64,000 nucleotides of DNA from an uncultured Bariatricus sp. Lineage in GTDB: Bacteria; Bacillota; Clostridia; Lachnospirales; Lachnospiraceae. Positions 1 through 8,316 of this stretch are shown in pieces. The stretch spans positions 1-64,000 of the forward strand of contig CAKRFP010000005.1 of assembly GCA_934320645.1 (NCBI GenBank), in the 5' to 3' direction. A program made the translations under genes and the position numbers. The notes beneath the pieces are model-generated. The model worked only from the letters and a program-made list of their open reading frames with translations, did not search any database and was not told the DNA's origin. Each line of letters opens with the position of its first letter. Within the stretch, counting starts at the first letter, position 1.

Positions 1-204
1 CAGGTACAGGAAGCATTTGATAACCTGATGAAAGGTCGTACAAGCTTTGTCGTTGCACACCGCCTGTCTACGATCCGTAACGCTTCCCTGATCCTTGTCA
101 TGAAAGACGGTAAGATCATTGAGCAGGGAACCCATGAAGAACTGCTGAAAGAAGATGGCTTCTACAGTCATCTGTATAACAGCCAGTTCCAGGCAGTGTC
201 GTAA
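1..204 (+). CDS. ABC exporter ATP-binding domain, C-terminal end (partial)
   Basis: The reading frame is open from the first base of the window and stops at TAA 202-204, giving the last 67 residues of a protein. It contains VVAHRLST, the H-loop (switch histidine) of an ABC transporter nucleotide-binding domain, followed by the usual end of an exporter ATPase (DGKIIEQGTHEELL). This matches the C-terminus of fused membrane/ATPase exporters of the MdlB/MsbA type, which pump lipids, drugs or peptides across the inner membrane. The substrate cannot be told from this fragment. A terminator follows at 339-385, so it is the last gene of its unit. Confidence 0.9.
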   Translation, partial: QVQEAFDNLMKGRTSFVVAHRLSTIRNASLILVMKDGKIIEQGTHEELLKEDGFYSHLYNSQFQAVS

Positions 205-338
205 AACAGAATACGTCACAGTTCTCGTATACGGCATTTTCAATAGTTGACGTGCACAGCCTCGATCCGACAGCTTACATTATCATCAGCGAAGTAGCTG
301 ATATCTTCTCGAATAATATGGGAAATGAATAAAGAAAC

Positions 339-385
339 GCGGTCTTCTTCTGCCACTTTCAGAGGAAGACCGCATCTTTTTATTT
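339..385 (+). terminator. Intrinsic terminator of the ABC exporter gene
   Basis: Stem GCGGTCTTC (339-347) pairs with GAAGACCGC (365-373), followed by ATCTTTTTATTT. It overlaps the stop codon of the convergent dsdA gene. The stretch 205-338 between the ABC gene and this hairpin holds nothing I recognise. Confidence 0.8.
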
Positions 386-1723
386 CTCCAGATACGTGTT
401 TTTGTATTCTTCGCGAATTGCTTCCGGCACGAGACTTCCGCCTGTTGCCCATGCAATGTGTGTCGCATTTTTCATTTTCTCTTCAAGATGATTCTCCTGT
501 AAATATTTGCGTGCAGATTCATTCTTTTCAATCTGTATTGGTCCTTCAAAAGAAGCACAAGCACTTGGCTCAAGGAAAATGTTCTCTGTTCCGAGAAGGT
601 CTCTCATGTAATCATATAATTTTCCATCGCGGATAGTAAATTCACCGCCAAGCAGATTCTTCATTACTCTGCCTACAAATCCGGAAGGACGTCCCACGGC
701 AAGCCCGTCTGCATGGGTAAGTCCGGTAAGCCCAATATCCTGTACGGAAATCTCCTGGTTCAGTCCGGTTGCCATTCCGACTAACATACACGGTGCCTGT
801 GTCGGTTCTATAAAAAAGCAGTGTACATAATCCCCAAACAACAGTTTTAACCCAAAACATACACCACCTGGTGCTCCCCCTACTCCACAAGGGATATATA
901 CAAAAAGTGGATGTTCTTCGTCTACTGTAACATTCTTTTCTTCCAACTGCTTTTGCAGACGTTTTGCCGCTACTGCATAACCAAGAAAGAGAGTTTTTGA
1001 ATTTTCATCATCCACAAAATAGCTGTTCGGATCTGCATCAGATAAAGCACGTCCGTTTTTCACCGCTTCACTGTAATCTGACTCATATTCCTTTACTGTT
1101 ACTCCGTGGCTTCTGAGCAAGTCTTTTTTCCACTGTTTCGCATCTGCTGACATGTGTACGATTACCTGATAACCAACTGCTGCACTCATGATCCCGATAC
1201 TCATTCCAAGGTTTCCGGTAGAACCAACCTGAATGGTATACTGTTTAAAAAACTCTCTGCATTCTTCGCTTGCCAGTTTCTCATAATTGTCTTCCAGACT
1301 CAAAAGTCCATGTTCTACAGCAAGTTCTTCTGTGTGTTTCAAAATCTCGTAAATTCCGCCGCGCGCTTTAATTGAACCGGCGATTGCCAGATGGCTGTCC
1401 TGTTTTAATAATAATGTGCCTTCCAGATTGCTGTTATATTTTTCATTCAGCAAGTCTTTCATCTTCGGAACCGGTGTCAGAACAGACTCAATAATTCCGT
1501 TTTTCTCCTTTGTTTCCGGAAAACATTTCATAATGAATGGTGCAAAACGCTCCAGTCTGCGCTCCGCATCTTCGACATCTTCCATGCCAAGTTCAATCTG
1601 TTTCATCGCTTCCCCACAAGCTGTCTTGTCCGGATTTTTCCAAAACACTTCTTTTTCACTGCGGATTTCCTTCAGAATCGGTGTTTTTTCTTCCAGCACT
1701 TTCAAATCAACCATTGCTTTCAT
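380..1723 (-). CDS. dsdA: D-serine dehydratase (D-serine ammonia-lyase)
   Basis: This 447-residue protein matches the length of DsdA (about 440), a PLP enzyme of fold type II that converts D-serine to pyruvate and ammonia in the cytoplasm. GSIKARGG at residues 116-123 carries the Schiff-base lysine (K119, close to K118 of the E. coli enzyme). VGSTGNLGMS is the PLP-phosphate loop region. Two possible starts, ATG at 1723 and ATG at 1714, lie behind GGAAAGAGAGGT; the first suits GGAAAG, the second suits GAGAGG, so the N-terminus is uncertain by three residues. It stands alone, convergent with the ABC exporter gene. No dsdC-like regulator is next to it. A role in D-serine detoxification or use as carbon/nitrogen source is inferred from the family. 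Confidence 0.93.
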   Translation of the reverse strand: MKAMVDLKVLEEKTPILKEIRSEKEVFWKNPDKTACGEAMKQIELGMEDVEDAERRLERFAPFIMKCFPETKEKNGIIESVLTPVPKMKDLLNEKYNSNLEGTLLLKQDSHLAIAGSIKARGGIYEILKHTEELAVEHGLLSLEDNYEKLASEECREFFKQYTIQVGSTGNLGMSIGIMSAAVGYQVIVHMSADAKQWKKDLLRSHGVTVKEYESDYSEAVKNGRALSDADPNSYFVDDENSKTLFLGYAVAAKRLQKQLEEKNVTVDEEHPLFVYIPCGVGGAPGGVCFGLKLLFGDYVHCFFIEPTQAPCMLVGMATGLNQEISVQDIGLTGLTHADGLAVGRPSGFVGRVMKNLLGGEFTIRDGKLYDYMRDLLGTENIFLEPSACASFEGPIQIEKNESARKYLQENHLEEKMKNATHIAWATGGSLVPEAIREEYKNTYLEK

Positions 1724-1859
1724 ACCTCTCTTTCCAAATGACTTTATTCATACCTATATATTATCTTATTTCTTGTATTATGCCTACCACAAAAAAACTG
1801 TCAATCCTAAAAAATAGTGTTATAATTAAAACATGTTTAAAAGAAACGGGGTAATAAAC

Positions 1860-2363
1860 ATGGGAAAAGAAAGATATTCTATTTTATTCAGCAGCATGAC
1901 AGGCAATACAAAGGAACTTGCCGACGCGATCCGCGAAATACTTCCGGAAGAAACTCTCGATTATTTTGGCCTATGCAAAGATGCAGATCCGCAGTCAGAA
2001 ATACTCTATATCGGCTTCTGGACAGACAAAGGAACTGCTGACGAAGCGACAACCACACTGTTAAAATCACTTAGAAATAAAAAAATCTTCTTATTCGGAA
2101 CAGCCGGCTTTGGTGGAAGCGAAGAGTATTATCAGAAAGTACTTCACAATGTACGTGAAAATATTGATTCGAGCAATCAGATAGTAGGAGAGTATATGTG
2201 CCAGGGCAAGATGCCGATGGCTATGAGAGAACGGTATGTGAAAATGAAAGAAGATCCAAACCACAAACCAAATCTTGATATGTTGATTGAAAACTTTGAC
2301 AGAGCTTTATCTCATCCGGATAAAGCTGATTTAGAGAAACTTCAAAAATCTGTTTTAAGATAA
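1860..2363 (+). CDS. Flavodoxin-like protein
   Basis: The protein has 167 residues from ATG 1860. I chose this start because GGGGT (1848-1852) sits eight bases before it; an upstream ATG at 1833 has no ribosome site. SSMTGNTKELADAI near the N-terminus is the phosphate-binding loop that holds FMN in flavodoxins, and the alternating beta/alpha pattern with FLFGTAGFGGSEEYY in the middle fits the fold. Family knowledge: such proteins carry electrons between cytoplasmic redox enzymes. The long Met/Arg/Lys-rich C-terminal part (GKMPMAMRERY) resembles the gut-clostridial flavodoxins annotated as BilS, but no partner reductase lies nearby, so I do not assign that role. A shared terminator separates it from the convergent glutaminase gene. 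Confidence 0.8.
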   Translation: MGKERYSILFSSMTGNTKELADAIREILPEETLDYFGLCKDADPQSEILYIGFWTDKGTADEATTTLLKSLRNKKIFLFGTAGFGGSEEYYQKVLHNVRENIDSSNQIVGEYMCQGKMPMAMRERYVKMKEDPNHKPNLDMLIENFDRALSHPDKADLEKLQKSVLR

Positions 2364-2370
2364 AAGAAAA

Positions 2371-2421
2371 ACGATACCGCAGAAACTCTTATGAAAGAAT
2401 TTCTGTAGTATCGTCTTTTTT
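2371..2421. terminator. Bidirectional terminator between flavodoxin and glutaminase genes
   Basis: A 15-bp stem runs from 2371 (ACGATACCGCAGAAA) to 2400-2414 (TTTCTGTAGTATCGT), with one mismatch and one G-T pair. It is followed by CTTTTTTATT on the plus strand and has an A-rich left flank that gives a T tract on the minus strand. Confidence 0.85.
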
Positions 2422-3370
2422 ATTCTTCTACCTTCCACTCTCTGGTATCAAAGATGTGAAGATGCAGTGCTTCTGAAATATATCCCAGCAATTCACAGCC
2501 TGCGATACAGTTTCCTTTTTTGTCAAGAGACGGTCCGTAGATCCCGATTCCCATTTTCTTTTTCGATACGCTGAGGAGACCTCCGCCGACTCCACTCTTA
2601 GTCGGAATTCCTGTTCTTAATGCAAATTCCCCCGATCCGTCATACATTCCGCAAGTAAGCATAATGGTCTGCACCATCCGCACAGTTTGAGATGAGATCA
2701 GACGCTTTCCGGTGGAAAGCTGCACTCCGTCATTTGCAAGCAGAAGACCGAACCTTGCCAGATCTCTTGCATTTACCGACATGGAACACATCTTTGTATA
2801 AAAGGTAACACTTTCTTCTACATCGGTATCAATGATGTCCTTACTTTTTAAAAGATAGGCAATCGCCTTATTTCTTGCGCAGGTCGCCATCTCAGAATGA
2901 AATACGGCTTCGTCTATCGCGATCTCCGGATCTTCGCATACTTCCTGCATATACTTCTGCATATCTTCGATGGAATAATGGTTCACTAGCAGACTTGCAA
3001 CCGTAATTGCTCCGGAATTGATCATCGGATTAAAGGGCCGGTTGCTCCGGTTATCCAGTTCTACCAGTGAGTTAAAAGCCTCCCCCGACGGCTCCACGCC
3101 CACATGATCAAACACAAACTCTGCTCCAAACGTTTCCAGCGCCAGACACAGTGCCATTACTTTGGAAATGGACTGTATCGTAAATCTGTCCTCTGTATTT
3201 CCGGTCTCAAATTGATTGCCGTCTATTGTGTAAAGGCAGATCCCCAGTTTATTCTTATCTGCCTTGGCAAGCTCCGGAATATACGATGCGACACTTCCAT
3301 ACCGGATCACACCTTTTCCGATCCGGATAGCATTTTCCAGTATTCTCGTAACCTCTTCTGACTTCATCAT
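2420..3370 (-). CDS. glsA: Glutaminase A
   Basis: This 316-residue protein has the usual size of bacterial serine-dependent glutaminases, which hydrolyse L-glutamine to glutamate and ammonia. The SxxK catalytic pair is S67-I-S-K70 in TIQSISKVMAL, typical of the beta-lactamase-like fold. Other family blocks are NPMINSGAI, SGVGGGLL near the C-terminus and the tyrosine-containing helix. AGGAGAAT lies directly before ATGATG, so the start is 3370 or 3367. It is a single-gene unit, convergent with the flavodoxin gene and divergent from the MFS gene. Some gut bacteria use this enzyme with a glutamate/GABA antiporter for acid resistance; no antiporter is adjacent here, so that link is not supported. 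Confidence 0.95.
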   Translation of the reverse strand: MMKSEEVTRILENAIRIGKGVIRYGSVASYIPELAKADKNKLGICLYTIDGNQFETGNTEDRFTIQSISKVMALCLALETFGAEFVFDHVGVEPSGEAFNSLVELDNRSNRPFNPMINSGAITVASLLVNHYSIEDMQKYMQEVCEDPEIAIDEAVFHSEMATCARNKAIAYLLKSKDIIDTDVEESVTFYTKMCSMSVNARDLARFGLLLANDGVQLSTGKRLISSQTVRMVQTIMLTCGMYDGSGEFALRTGIPTKSGVGGGLLSVSKKKMGIGIYGPSLDKKGNCIAGCELLGYISEALHLHIFDTREWKVEE

Positions 3371-3488
3371 ATTCTCCTTTTTCGCTCAGTCGTAATCCCC
3401 CTACAATTGCTATTTCCTAAGTACTAACATACATCATTTTCCGGCTTCAATCAACCACCATTTTTTGCTGAAACCCGACGGAATAAGA

Positions 3489-3517
3489 TAGACAAAAAAG
3501 TGCCCGCATTGTATATT
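3489..3517 (+). promoter_or_regulatory. Sigma-A-type promoter of the MFS gene
   Basis: TAGACA (3489-3494), 17-bp spacer, TATATT (3512-3517). A GTG at 3500 lies inside the spacer, which argues against translation starting there and supports the start at 3563. Confidence 0.7.
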
Positions 3518-3562
3518 ATTAGTAGTTTGAAACTGGGGAATATGCAAAGGGGAAAACGTATC

Positions 3563-4798
3563 ATGAAACTAATTTCACAATACAAAGGTCTTAGAAAAGA
3601 AAACTATGTCTTATGCTTCGGACGCTTTGTGACGGCCATGGGGGCAATGGTCCGTCCGATGCTGACGATGATCTTGAGCCAGAAGCTTGGGATGAATGCC
3701 GTGCAGGTTGCCTGGATCACAGCGCTGATGGGAATCCTGACGATCCCGGCAAATCTGATCGGTGGAAAGATGGCCGACCGTTTTAATAAGAAAATGAATA
3801 TCGTCTATCTGGATATGATTTCCGTCATTTCTTATATCATCTGCGGACTGATCCCGCTGACGACAAAATCCATTGTGCTGATGTTTATCGCATCGACCTG
3901 CCAGAACATGGAGAATCCGTCCTACAATTCGCTTACTGCGGATATCACCCTCAGCAAGGACAGGGAGAGGGGGTATTCCCTCCAGTATCTGACAGCAAAT
4001 CTCGGCGGCGTGATGGCTTCTGCCGTAGCCGGATTTATGTTTCGCAATTACTTATGGCTTGCATTTTTGCTCAGTGGAATTTCCATCGGCACTTCTTCTG
4101 TGATGATCTATTTCTTTGTACAGAATATCACACCGGAAAAAGAAGAAAGTGATGGTAACGCCATTTATCAGGCCGAACGCCACGGGGAAAGTCTGCTGAC
4201 GATTCTTAAAGAAAACCGGCTTGTTCTGCTGTTCATTCTGATCACCAGCGGGTACACAGCACTTTACCAGATGTATAATTATCTCTTTCCTATGGATCTG
4301 ATCCGTCTGCACGGGGATACCGGTGCTGTGATATTCGGAACAGTTACAAGCATCAACTGCTTTATCGTTGTTCTCTTCACACCACTTATCACCCAGATCC
4401 TGAAGCGATCTTCCGAACCGAAAAAGACAATCTACGGATTTTTACTGACACTGGTCGGCTACGTATTGTTCATCCTCTTTACCGGGCACATCCCGTTCTA
4501 TTATGCGGCAATGGTCGTACTGACATGGGGTGAGATTTCTTACATGCTGGCGGAAAGCCCGTACATGACCAGGCGTATCCCATCCAGCCACCGCGGAAGA
4601 ATCCACGGACTGATGGAGATCATCCGTATCGGATTTATGAGTCTGTACCAGCTTCTGATCGGATTTATTTACAAAAATCATACGCCGATCTTTACCTGGA
4701 TCGTCGTTCTTCTGACAGGAGTCGCGTTCATGCTTCTGGCTGTTATCTTAACGAAAGAGGACAAAAAACGCTATAAAAATCTGTATCGCAGATTATAA
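3563..4798 (+). CDS. MFS transporter, multidrug or sugar efflux type
   Basis: The protein has about 411 residues from ATG 3563, which has AAAGGGG ten bases upstream; earlier in-frame GTG 3500 and ATG 3542 lie within or next to the promoter. It shows twelve hydrophobic segments, and after the second of them GGKMADRFNKK, the conserved MFS loop between helices 2 and 3 (GGxxADRxGRK). The middle loop (about residues 195-215) is charged. Major facilitator proteins move small solutes using ion gradients at the cytoplasmic membrane. The pattern resembles the MdtH/YfcJ-like drug-efflux group, but the substrate is unknown. It is a single-gene unit with its own promoter and two terminators. Confidence 0.88.
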   Translation: MKLISQYKGLRKENYVLCFGRFVTAMGAMVRPMLTMILSQKLGMNAVQVAWITALMGILTIPANLIGGKMADRFNKKMNIVYLDMISVISYIICGLIPLTTKSIVLMFIASTCQNMENPSYNSLTADITLSKDRERGYSLQYLTANLGGVMASAVAGFMFRNYLWLAFLLSGISIGTSSVMIYFFVQNITPEKEESDGNAIYQAERHGESLLTILKENRLVLLFILITSGYTALYQMYNYLFPMDLIRLHGDTGAVIFGTVTSINCFIVVLFTPLITQILKRSSEPKKTIYGFLLTLVGYVLFILFTGHIPFYYAAMVVLTWGEISYMLAESPYMTRRIPSSHRGRIHGLMEIIRIGFMSLYQLLIGFIYKNHTPIFTWIVVLLTGVAFMLLAVILTKEDKKRYKNLYRRL

Positions 4799-4811
4799 TA
4801 GAATACGGCAC

Positions 4812-4832
4812 GGCACGCAGTGCCTTTTATTT
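4812..4832 (+). terminator. Terminator after the MFS gene (first)
   Basis: GGCAC (4812-4816), loop GCA, GTGCC (4820-4824), followed by TTTTATTT. Confidence 0.65.
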
Positions 4833-4847
4833 AACATCCTAAACTTA

Positions 4848-4890
4848 CGGGGATACAGATCAATTATATAATCTGCATCCCCGTTTTATT
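4848..4890 (+). terminator. Terminator after the MFS gene (second)
   Basis: CGGGGATACAGAT (4848-4860) pairs with ATCTGCATCCCCG (4871-4883) with one mismatch, followed by TTTTATTT. Two terminators in series isolate the MFS gene from the sucrose locus. Confidence 0.85.
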
Positions 4891-4971
4891 TGTTCGCGCA
4901 TATTTTCAGTCGTTAAACAATGGCATCCTTAGTTGTTCACATTTTATTCTGATTACAGTACATTTTTCTGT

Positions 4972-5021
4972 TTGACATCCTGAAATCTCCTTTTTATACT
5001 TGTTGTATAAGAAGGAGATTT
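4972..5021 (+). promoter_or_regulatory. Promoter and long inverted repeat before the LacI-type regulator
   Basis: TTGACA (4972-4977), 17-bp spacer and TATACT (4995-5000) form a near-consensus promoter. A 17-bp inverted repeat (4983-4999 and 5005-5021, loop TTGTT, one G-T pair) covers the -10 box on its left arm and the ribosome site AAGGAG (5012-5017) on its right arm. A transcript started near 5007 would lack the left arm, so the dyad is more likely a DNA operator or a block on read-through transcripts than a hairpin in the native mRNA. Confidence 0.7.
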
Positions 5022-5028
5022 TTATATT

Positions 5029-6072
5029 ATGACAATCAAAGAAATCGCACAGCTCGCCGGTGTATCCAGCGCAGCTGTATCCAGATATCTGAACGGCGGC
5101 TACGTCAGTGAAGAAAAAAAAGAACAGATCCGTAAAGTCATCGAAGAGACCGGCTACCAGCCATCCGCCCAGGCGCGTATGCTTCGTACCAAAAAGGCAA
5201 GCCTGGTGGGCGTGGTCGTCCCAAAGATCAATTCCGAATCCATCAGCCGGATCACAGCAGGCATTGAAAGTGTTCTCGCCGAGAGAGGCTATCAGATGCT
5301 TCTCGCCGGAACCGACAACACACCGGCAAAGGAAGTGGAATATCTTCGCCTCTTTGAAAACTATCCGGTGGACGGAATTATCCTGGTCGGCACCATGTTC
5401 ACTGCCGGTCACAGGAAATTTTTAAAAGAGACAAAGGTTCCGGTTGTTGTGATCGGACAGCACACCAACCTTGCCAACTGCATTTACCATGACGATTACG
5501 GTGCAGGAAAGGCAATGGGACAGGCCGTTGCCGGATTCAGTAAAAAAAGAATTGCTTACATCGGCGTTACCCGTGATGACAAAGCTGCAGGTGCCGCAAG
5601 AGAGGACGGATTTATCGCCGGACTGAAAAATGCAGGTGTTACGCTTTTCGAGGAAAATAAGCGAACCTCAGCCTTCACGCTGGAATCCGGATATGAGGCT
5701 GCTCTGGATCTTTTGGAAAGCAAATGTGATATCGATGTCATATCGTGTGCAACCGATACCATAGCAGCGGGAGCAATTGAAGCCATTCAGACCTACTTAA
5801 AAAAGCAGGTTCCGGCAAATGCAGCCGATGCAGGTGCAAGAATGCGCTATATCCTTGAAAATACGTCCATCCGGGTAACCGGATTTGGTGACAACCAGAT
5901 GTTAAAAGCCGTCACCGGTGGAATCCCGACCATACATTTTGGCTACAAAACCAGTGGAATCCGCGGCGCAGAGCTGCTTCTTGACAGTATTGAAAGAGGA
6001 GAACAGATTCCAATCGAGATGAAGCTCGGCTTTCGCCTTGTTGGAACAGATCTTTCGGGCTCTGAAAATTAG
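5029..6072 (+). CDS. scrR: LacI-family regulator, probable sucrose repressor
   Basis: This 347-residue protein has the LacI layout. The N-terminal HTH (MTIKEIAQLAGVSSAAVSRY, residues 1-20) and hinge helix come first, then a periplasmic-binding-protein-like sugar domain (VGVVVPKINSESISR onward). It lies directly upstream of, and in the same direction as, the fused sucrose PTS permease and sucrose-6-phosphate hydrolase genes. A LacI-type palindrome sits just behind the scrA promoter, so I infer that it represses scrAB and is released by sucrose, fructose or a phosphorylated form. The acidic-to-hydrophobic insert around residues 258-275 (KKQVPANAADAGARM) is less usual for the family. A terminator separates it from scrA, so the two are separate transcripts. 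Confidence 0.9.
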   Translation: MTIKEIAQLAGVSSAAVSRYLNGGYVSEEKKEQIRKVIEETGYQPSAQARMLRTKKASLVGVVVPKINSESISRITAGIESVLAERGYQMLLAGTDNTPAKEVEYLRLFENYPVDGIILVGTMFTAGHRKFLKETKVPVVVIGQHTNLANCIYHDDYGAGKAMGQAVAGFSKKRIAYIGVTRDDKAAGAAREDGFIAGLKNAGVTLFEENKRTSAFTLESGYEAALDLLESKCDIDVISCATDTIAAGAIEAIQTYLKKQVPANAADAGARMRYILENTSIRVTGFGDNQMLKAVTGGIPTIHFGYKTSGIRGAELLLDSIERGEQIPIEMKLGFRLVGTDLSGSEN

Positions 6073-6159
6073 ACCTGATTTTCCTGCTTTCCCGGAGTTT
6101 CAAAAGAAAACGAAAGTTTCTTTCAACACTTTTCACAAAAATGAATATGAATTATCAGT

Positions 6160-6192
6160 AAAAATGCCATCTTTACAAATGGCATTTTTTTT
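6160..6192 (+). terminator. Terminator of the LacI-type regulator gene
   Basis: AAAATGCCAT (6161-6170), loop CTTTACAA, ATGGCATTTT (6179-6188) and a further T run to 6192. The loop and right arm also carry the -35 region of the scrA promoter, so the two signals overlap. Confidence 0.85.
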
Positions 6193-6200
6193 CATATTAT
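6172..6200 (+). promoter_or_regulatory. scrA promoter
   Basis: TTTACA (6172-6177), 17-bp spacer, TATTAT (6195-6200); predicted start of transcription near 6207. Confidence 0.65.
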
Positions 6201-6212
6201 TTAAGCATAAGA

Positions 6213-6230
6213 TATGAAATCGATTACATA
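6213..6230. promoter_or_regulatory. LacI-type operator for scrAB
   Basis: TATGAAATC|GATTACATA is an 18-bp palindrome with one mismatched pair and a central CG, the hallmark of LacI/GalR operators. It lies about 6 bp past the predicted transcription start of scrA, where a bound repressor would block the polymerase. Confidence 0.7.
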
Positions 6231-6253
6231 TTACATCTAAAGGAGGAGAGAAC

Positions 6254-8206
6254 ATGGATTACAGAAAAACCGCACAGGAAATTCTGAATCATGTGGGTGG
6301 AAGCAAGAACATCGTATCTGCTGCCCATTGTGCTACCAGACTTCGCCTTGTCATTGCAGACAACACGAAAGCGGATAAGACAGCACTTGAGAATGTAGAC
6401 GGGGTAAAGGGTGTATTTGAAGCATCCGGACAGCTCCAGATCATTCTCGGAACAGGAACCGTCAACAAAGTATTTGATGAATTTATTGCAATTGCAGGCA
6501 TCACAGCCAGCACAAAAGCTGAAGCAAAAGAAGCTGCTGCCGAAAAGCAGAACTGGTTTATGAAAGCCATCAAGCTTCTGGGAGACATTTTCGTACCGAT
6601 CATCCCGGCGATCGTAGCCAGCGGTTTCCTTATGGGAATCATGAACGCACTGGATTTCATGAACAGCAACGGATTCTTACACATCAGCACCACAAGCTCG
6701 ATCTATGTATTTGCAACCCTTTTCAGTAACATTGCTTACACATTCCTGCAGATTCTGATCGCATTCTCAGCCGCCAAAGCATTTGGCGCAAACCCTTACC
6801 TTGGCGCAGTTATCGGTATGATCATGATTCATCCGTCCCTGCAGAATGCCTACACCGTTGCAACAGAAGGTGTCCAGCAGACACAGAGCGTGTTCTTCGG
6901 ACTGTATCACATTGACATGGTCGGCTATCAGGGACACGTCATTCCGGTTGTCATCGCTGTATGGATCTTATCCGTACTTGAAAAGAAGCTTCACAAGATC
7001 GTACCGGAAGTTTTAGACCTTTTTGTCACACCGCTTGTCAGCGTATTCGTAACCGGATACCTTACACTTTCCATCGTCGGACCAATCTTCGTATGGGCTG
7101 AAAATGCAATCCTCGGAGCCATCCAGTGGATGCTGACACTTCCGCTCGGACTTGGAAGCCTGATCATGGGTAGTTTATATGCACCGACCGTTGTTACCGG
7201 TATCCATCAGATGTACACAGCCATCGATATCGGACAGCTTGCAAAATACGGTGTAACCTACTGGCTGCCACTCGCAAGTGCGGCAAACGTGGCACAGGGT
7301 GCAGCAGCACTTGCCGTTGCTGTAAAATCAAAAGACCAGAAGATCAAATCCCTTGCACTTCCATCATCACTCAGTGCATTTATGGGAATTACAGAACCTG
7401 CAATCTTTGGTGTAAACTTAAGATTCTTCAAACCATTTATCGCCGGATGTATCGGTGGCGGATGCGGAGCCCTTTATGCTTCCCTTATTCACCTTGGTGC
7501 GAAAGGAACAGGCGTAACCGGTATCTTCGGAATCCTTCTCTGCCTGAACCAGCCACTTCAGTACGTCATTGAGATGGCAATCGCAGTTGGTGTTGCATTT
7601 GCAGTATCCTTTACACTTTACAAAGACGAGAAGAAAGAACCAGTCGCAGAAGCTCCTGTTACTGTTGCAGCTTCCGTAGAGGAAGCAGACAGCGAAGAAT
7701 CTGCTGCTTCCGAAACCGAAACAGCCTCAGATAATATAGAAACAGCTTCTTCCGAAGAAATTTTAAATGCTCCGGTAAACGGAACAGTTATTCCAAATGA
7801 CCAGATTGTTGATAGCACCTTTGCTGCCGAAGTTCTTGGAAAAACAGTAGCCATTGAACCTTCTGACGGCGTGATCAAAGCACCTTGCAACGGCGAAGTT
7901 GTAAGCATTTTTGAGACCGGTCACGCAGTATGCATCCTGACAGACGGCGGTGCAGAGCTTCTGATCCACGTCGGAATCGACACTGTAAAAATGGATGGAA
8001 ACGGATTTACAAAGAAAGTATCTGACGGCGCAAAAGTACACGCCGGAGATGTACTGATCGAAGCAGATTTAAATGCAATAAAAGAAGCCGGACATCCGGC
8101 AACAACCATGATGATCATTACCAATACAGATCTGTATGATTCTGTAGAATGTGCCGCACCTGGCGCTGTAACCGGTAAATCATCTGTTATGAAACTTACG
8201 AAATAA
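6254..8206 (+). CDS. scrA: Sucrose-type PTS permease, EIIBC fused to EIIA
   Basis: This 650-residue membrane protein joins three PTS domains. EIIB (1-80) has the phospho-cysteine C26 in AAHCATRLRL. EIIC (about 100-460) has around ten membrane helices and the motif ITEPAIFGVNL near residue 380. A Glu/Ala/Ser-rich linker leads to EIIA of the glucose class (about 500-650), with H557 (ETGHAVC) and the phospho-accepting H572 (LLIHVGIDTVKM), 15 residues apart as in E. coli EIIA-Glc. It imports and phosphorylates a sugar, here inferred to be sucrose because sucrose-6-phosphate hydrolase follows. The start has AAAGGAGGAGA seven bases upstream. Its own promoter and LacI-type operator precede it. Confidence 0.92.
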   Translation: MDYRKTAQEILNHVGGSKNIVSAAHCATRLRLVIADNTKADKTALENVDGVKGVFEASGQLQIILGTGTVNKVFDEFIAIAGITASTKAEAKEAAAEKQNWFMKAIKLLGDIFVPIIPAIVASGFLMGIMNALDFMNSNGFLHISTTSSIYVFATLFSNIAYTFLQILIAFSAAKAFGANPYLGAVIGMIMIHPSLQNAYTVATEGVQQTQSVFFGLYHIDMVGYQGHVIPVVIAVWILSVLEKKLHKIVPEVLDLFVTPLVSVFVTGYLTLSIVGPIFVWAENAILGAIQWMLTLPLGLGSLIMGSLYAPTVVTGIHQMYTAIDIGQLAKYGVTYWLPLASAANVAQGAAALAVAVKSKDQKIKSLALPSSLSAFMGITEPAIFGVNLRFFKPFIAGCIGGGCGALYASLIHLGAKGTGVTGIFGILLCLNQPLQYVIEMAIAVGVAFAVSFTLYKDEKKEPVAEAPVTVAASVEEADSEESAASETETASDNIETASSEEILNAPVNGTVIPNDQIVDSTFAAEVLGKTVAIEPSDGVIKAPCNGEVVSIFETGHAVCILTDGGAELLIHVGIDTVKMDGNGFTKKVSDGAKVHAGDVLIEADLNAIKEAGHPATTMMIITNTDLYDSVECAAPGAVTGKSSVMKLTK

Positions 8207-8316
8207 AATAACTCATGACAAATAATCAGATTTGTCTCCCGCGGCGGGTGCCGGATATCTGTATCACTACGGTTTCCGGACCGTTGCCTGCGGAACTATT
8301 TTCAGGAGAGAATCAT

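Noticed and set aside
1860..2363. Assignment of the flavodoxin-like gene as bilS of a bilirubin reductase pair
   Set aside because: No bilR-like reductase gene is next to it; the resemblance is only at the level of the flavodoxin fold and length.
4906..5412. Minus-strand frame of 168 residues before and inside the LacI-type gene
   Set aside because: It overlaps the promoter, the dyad and the HTH-coding part of a well-supported gene; composition looks antisense.
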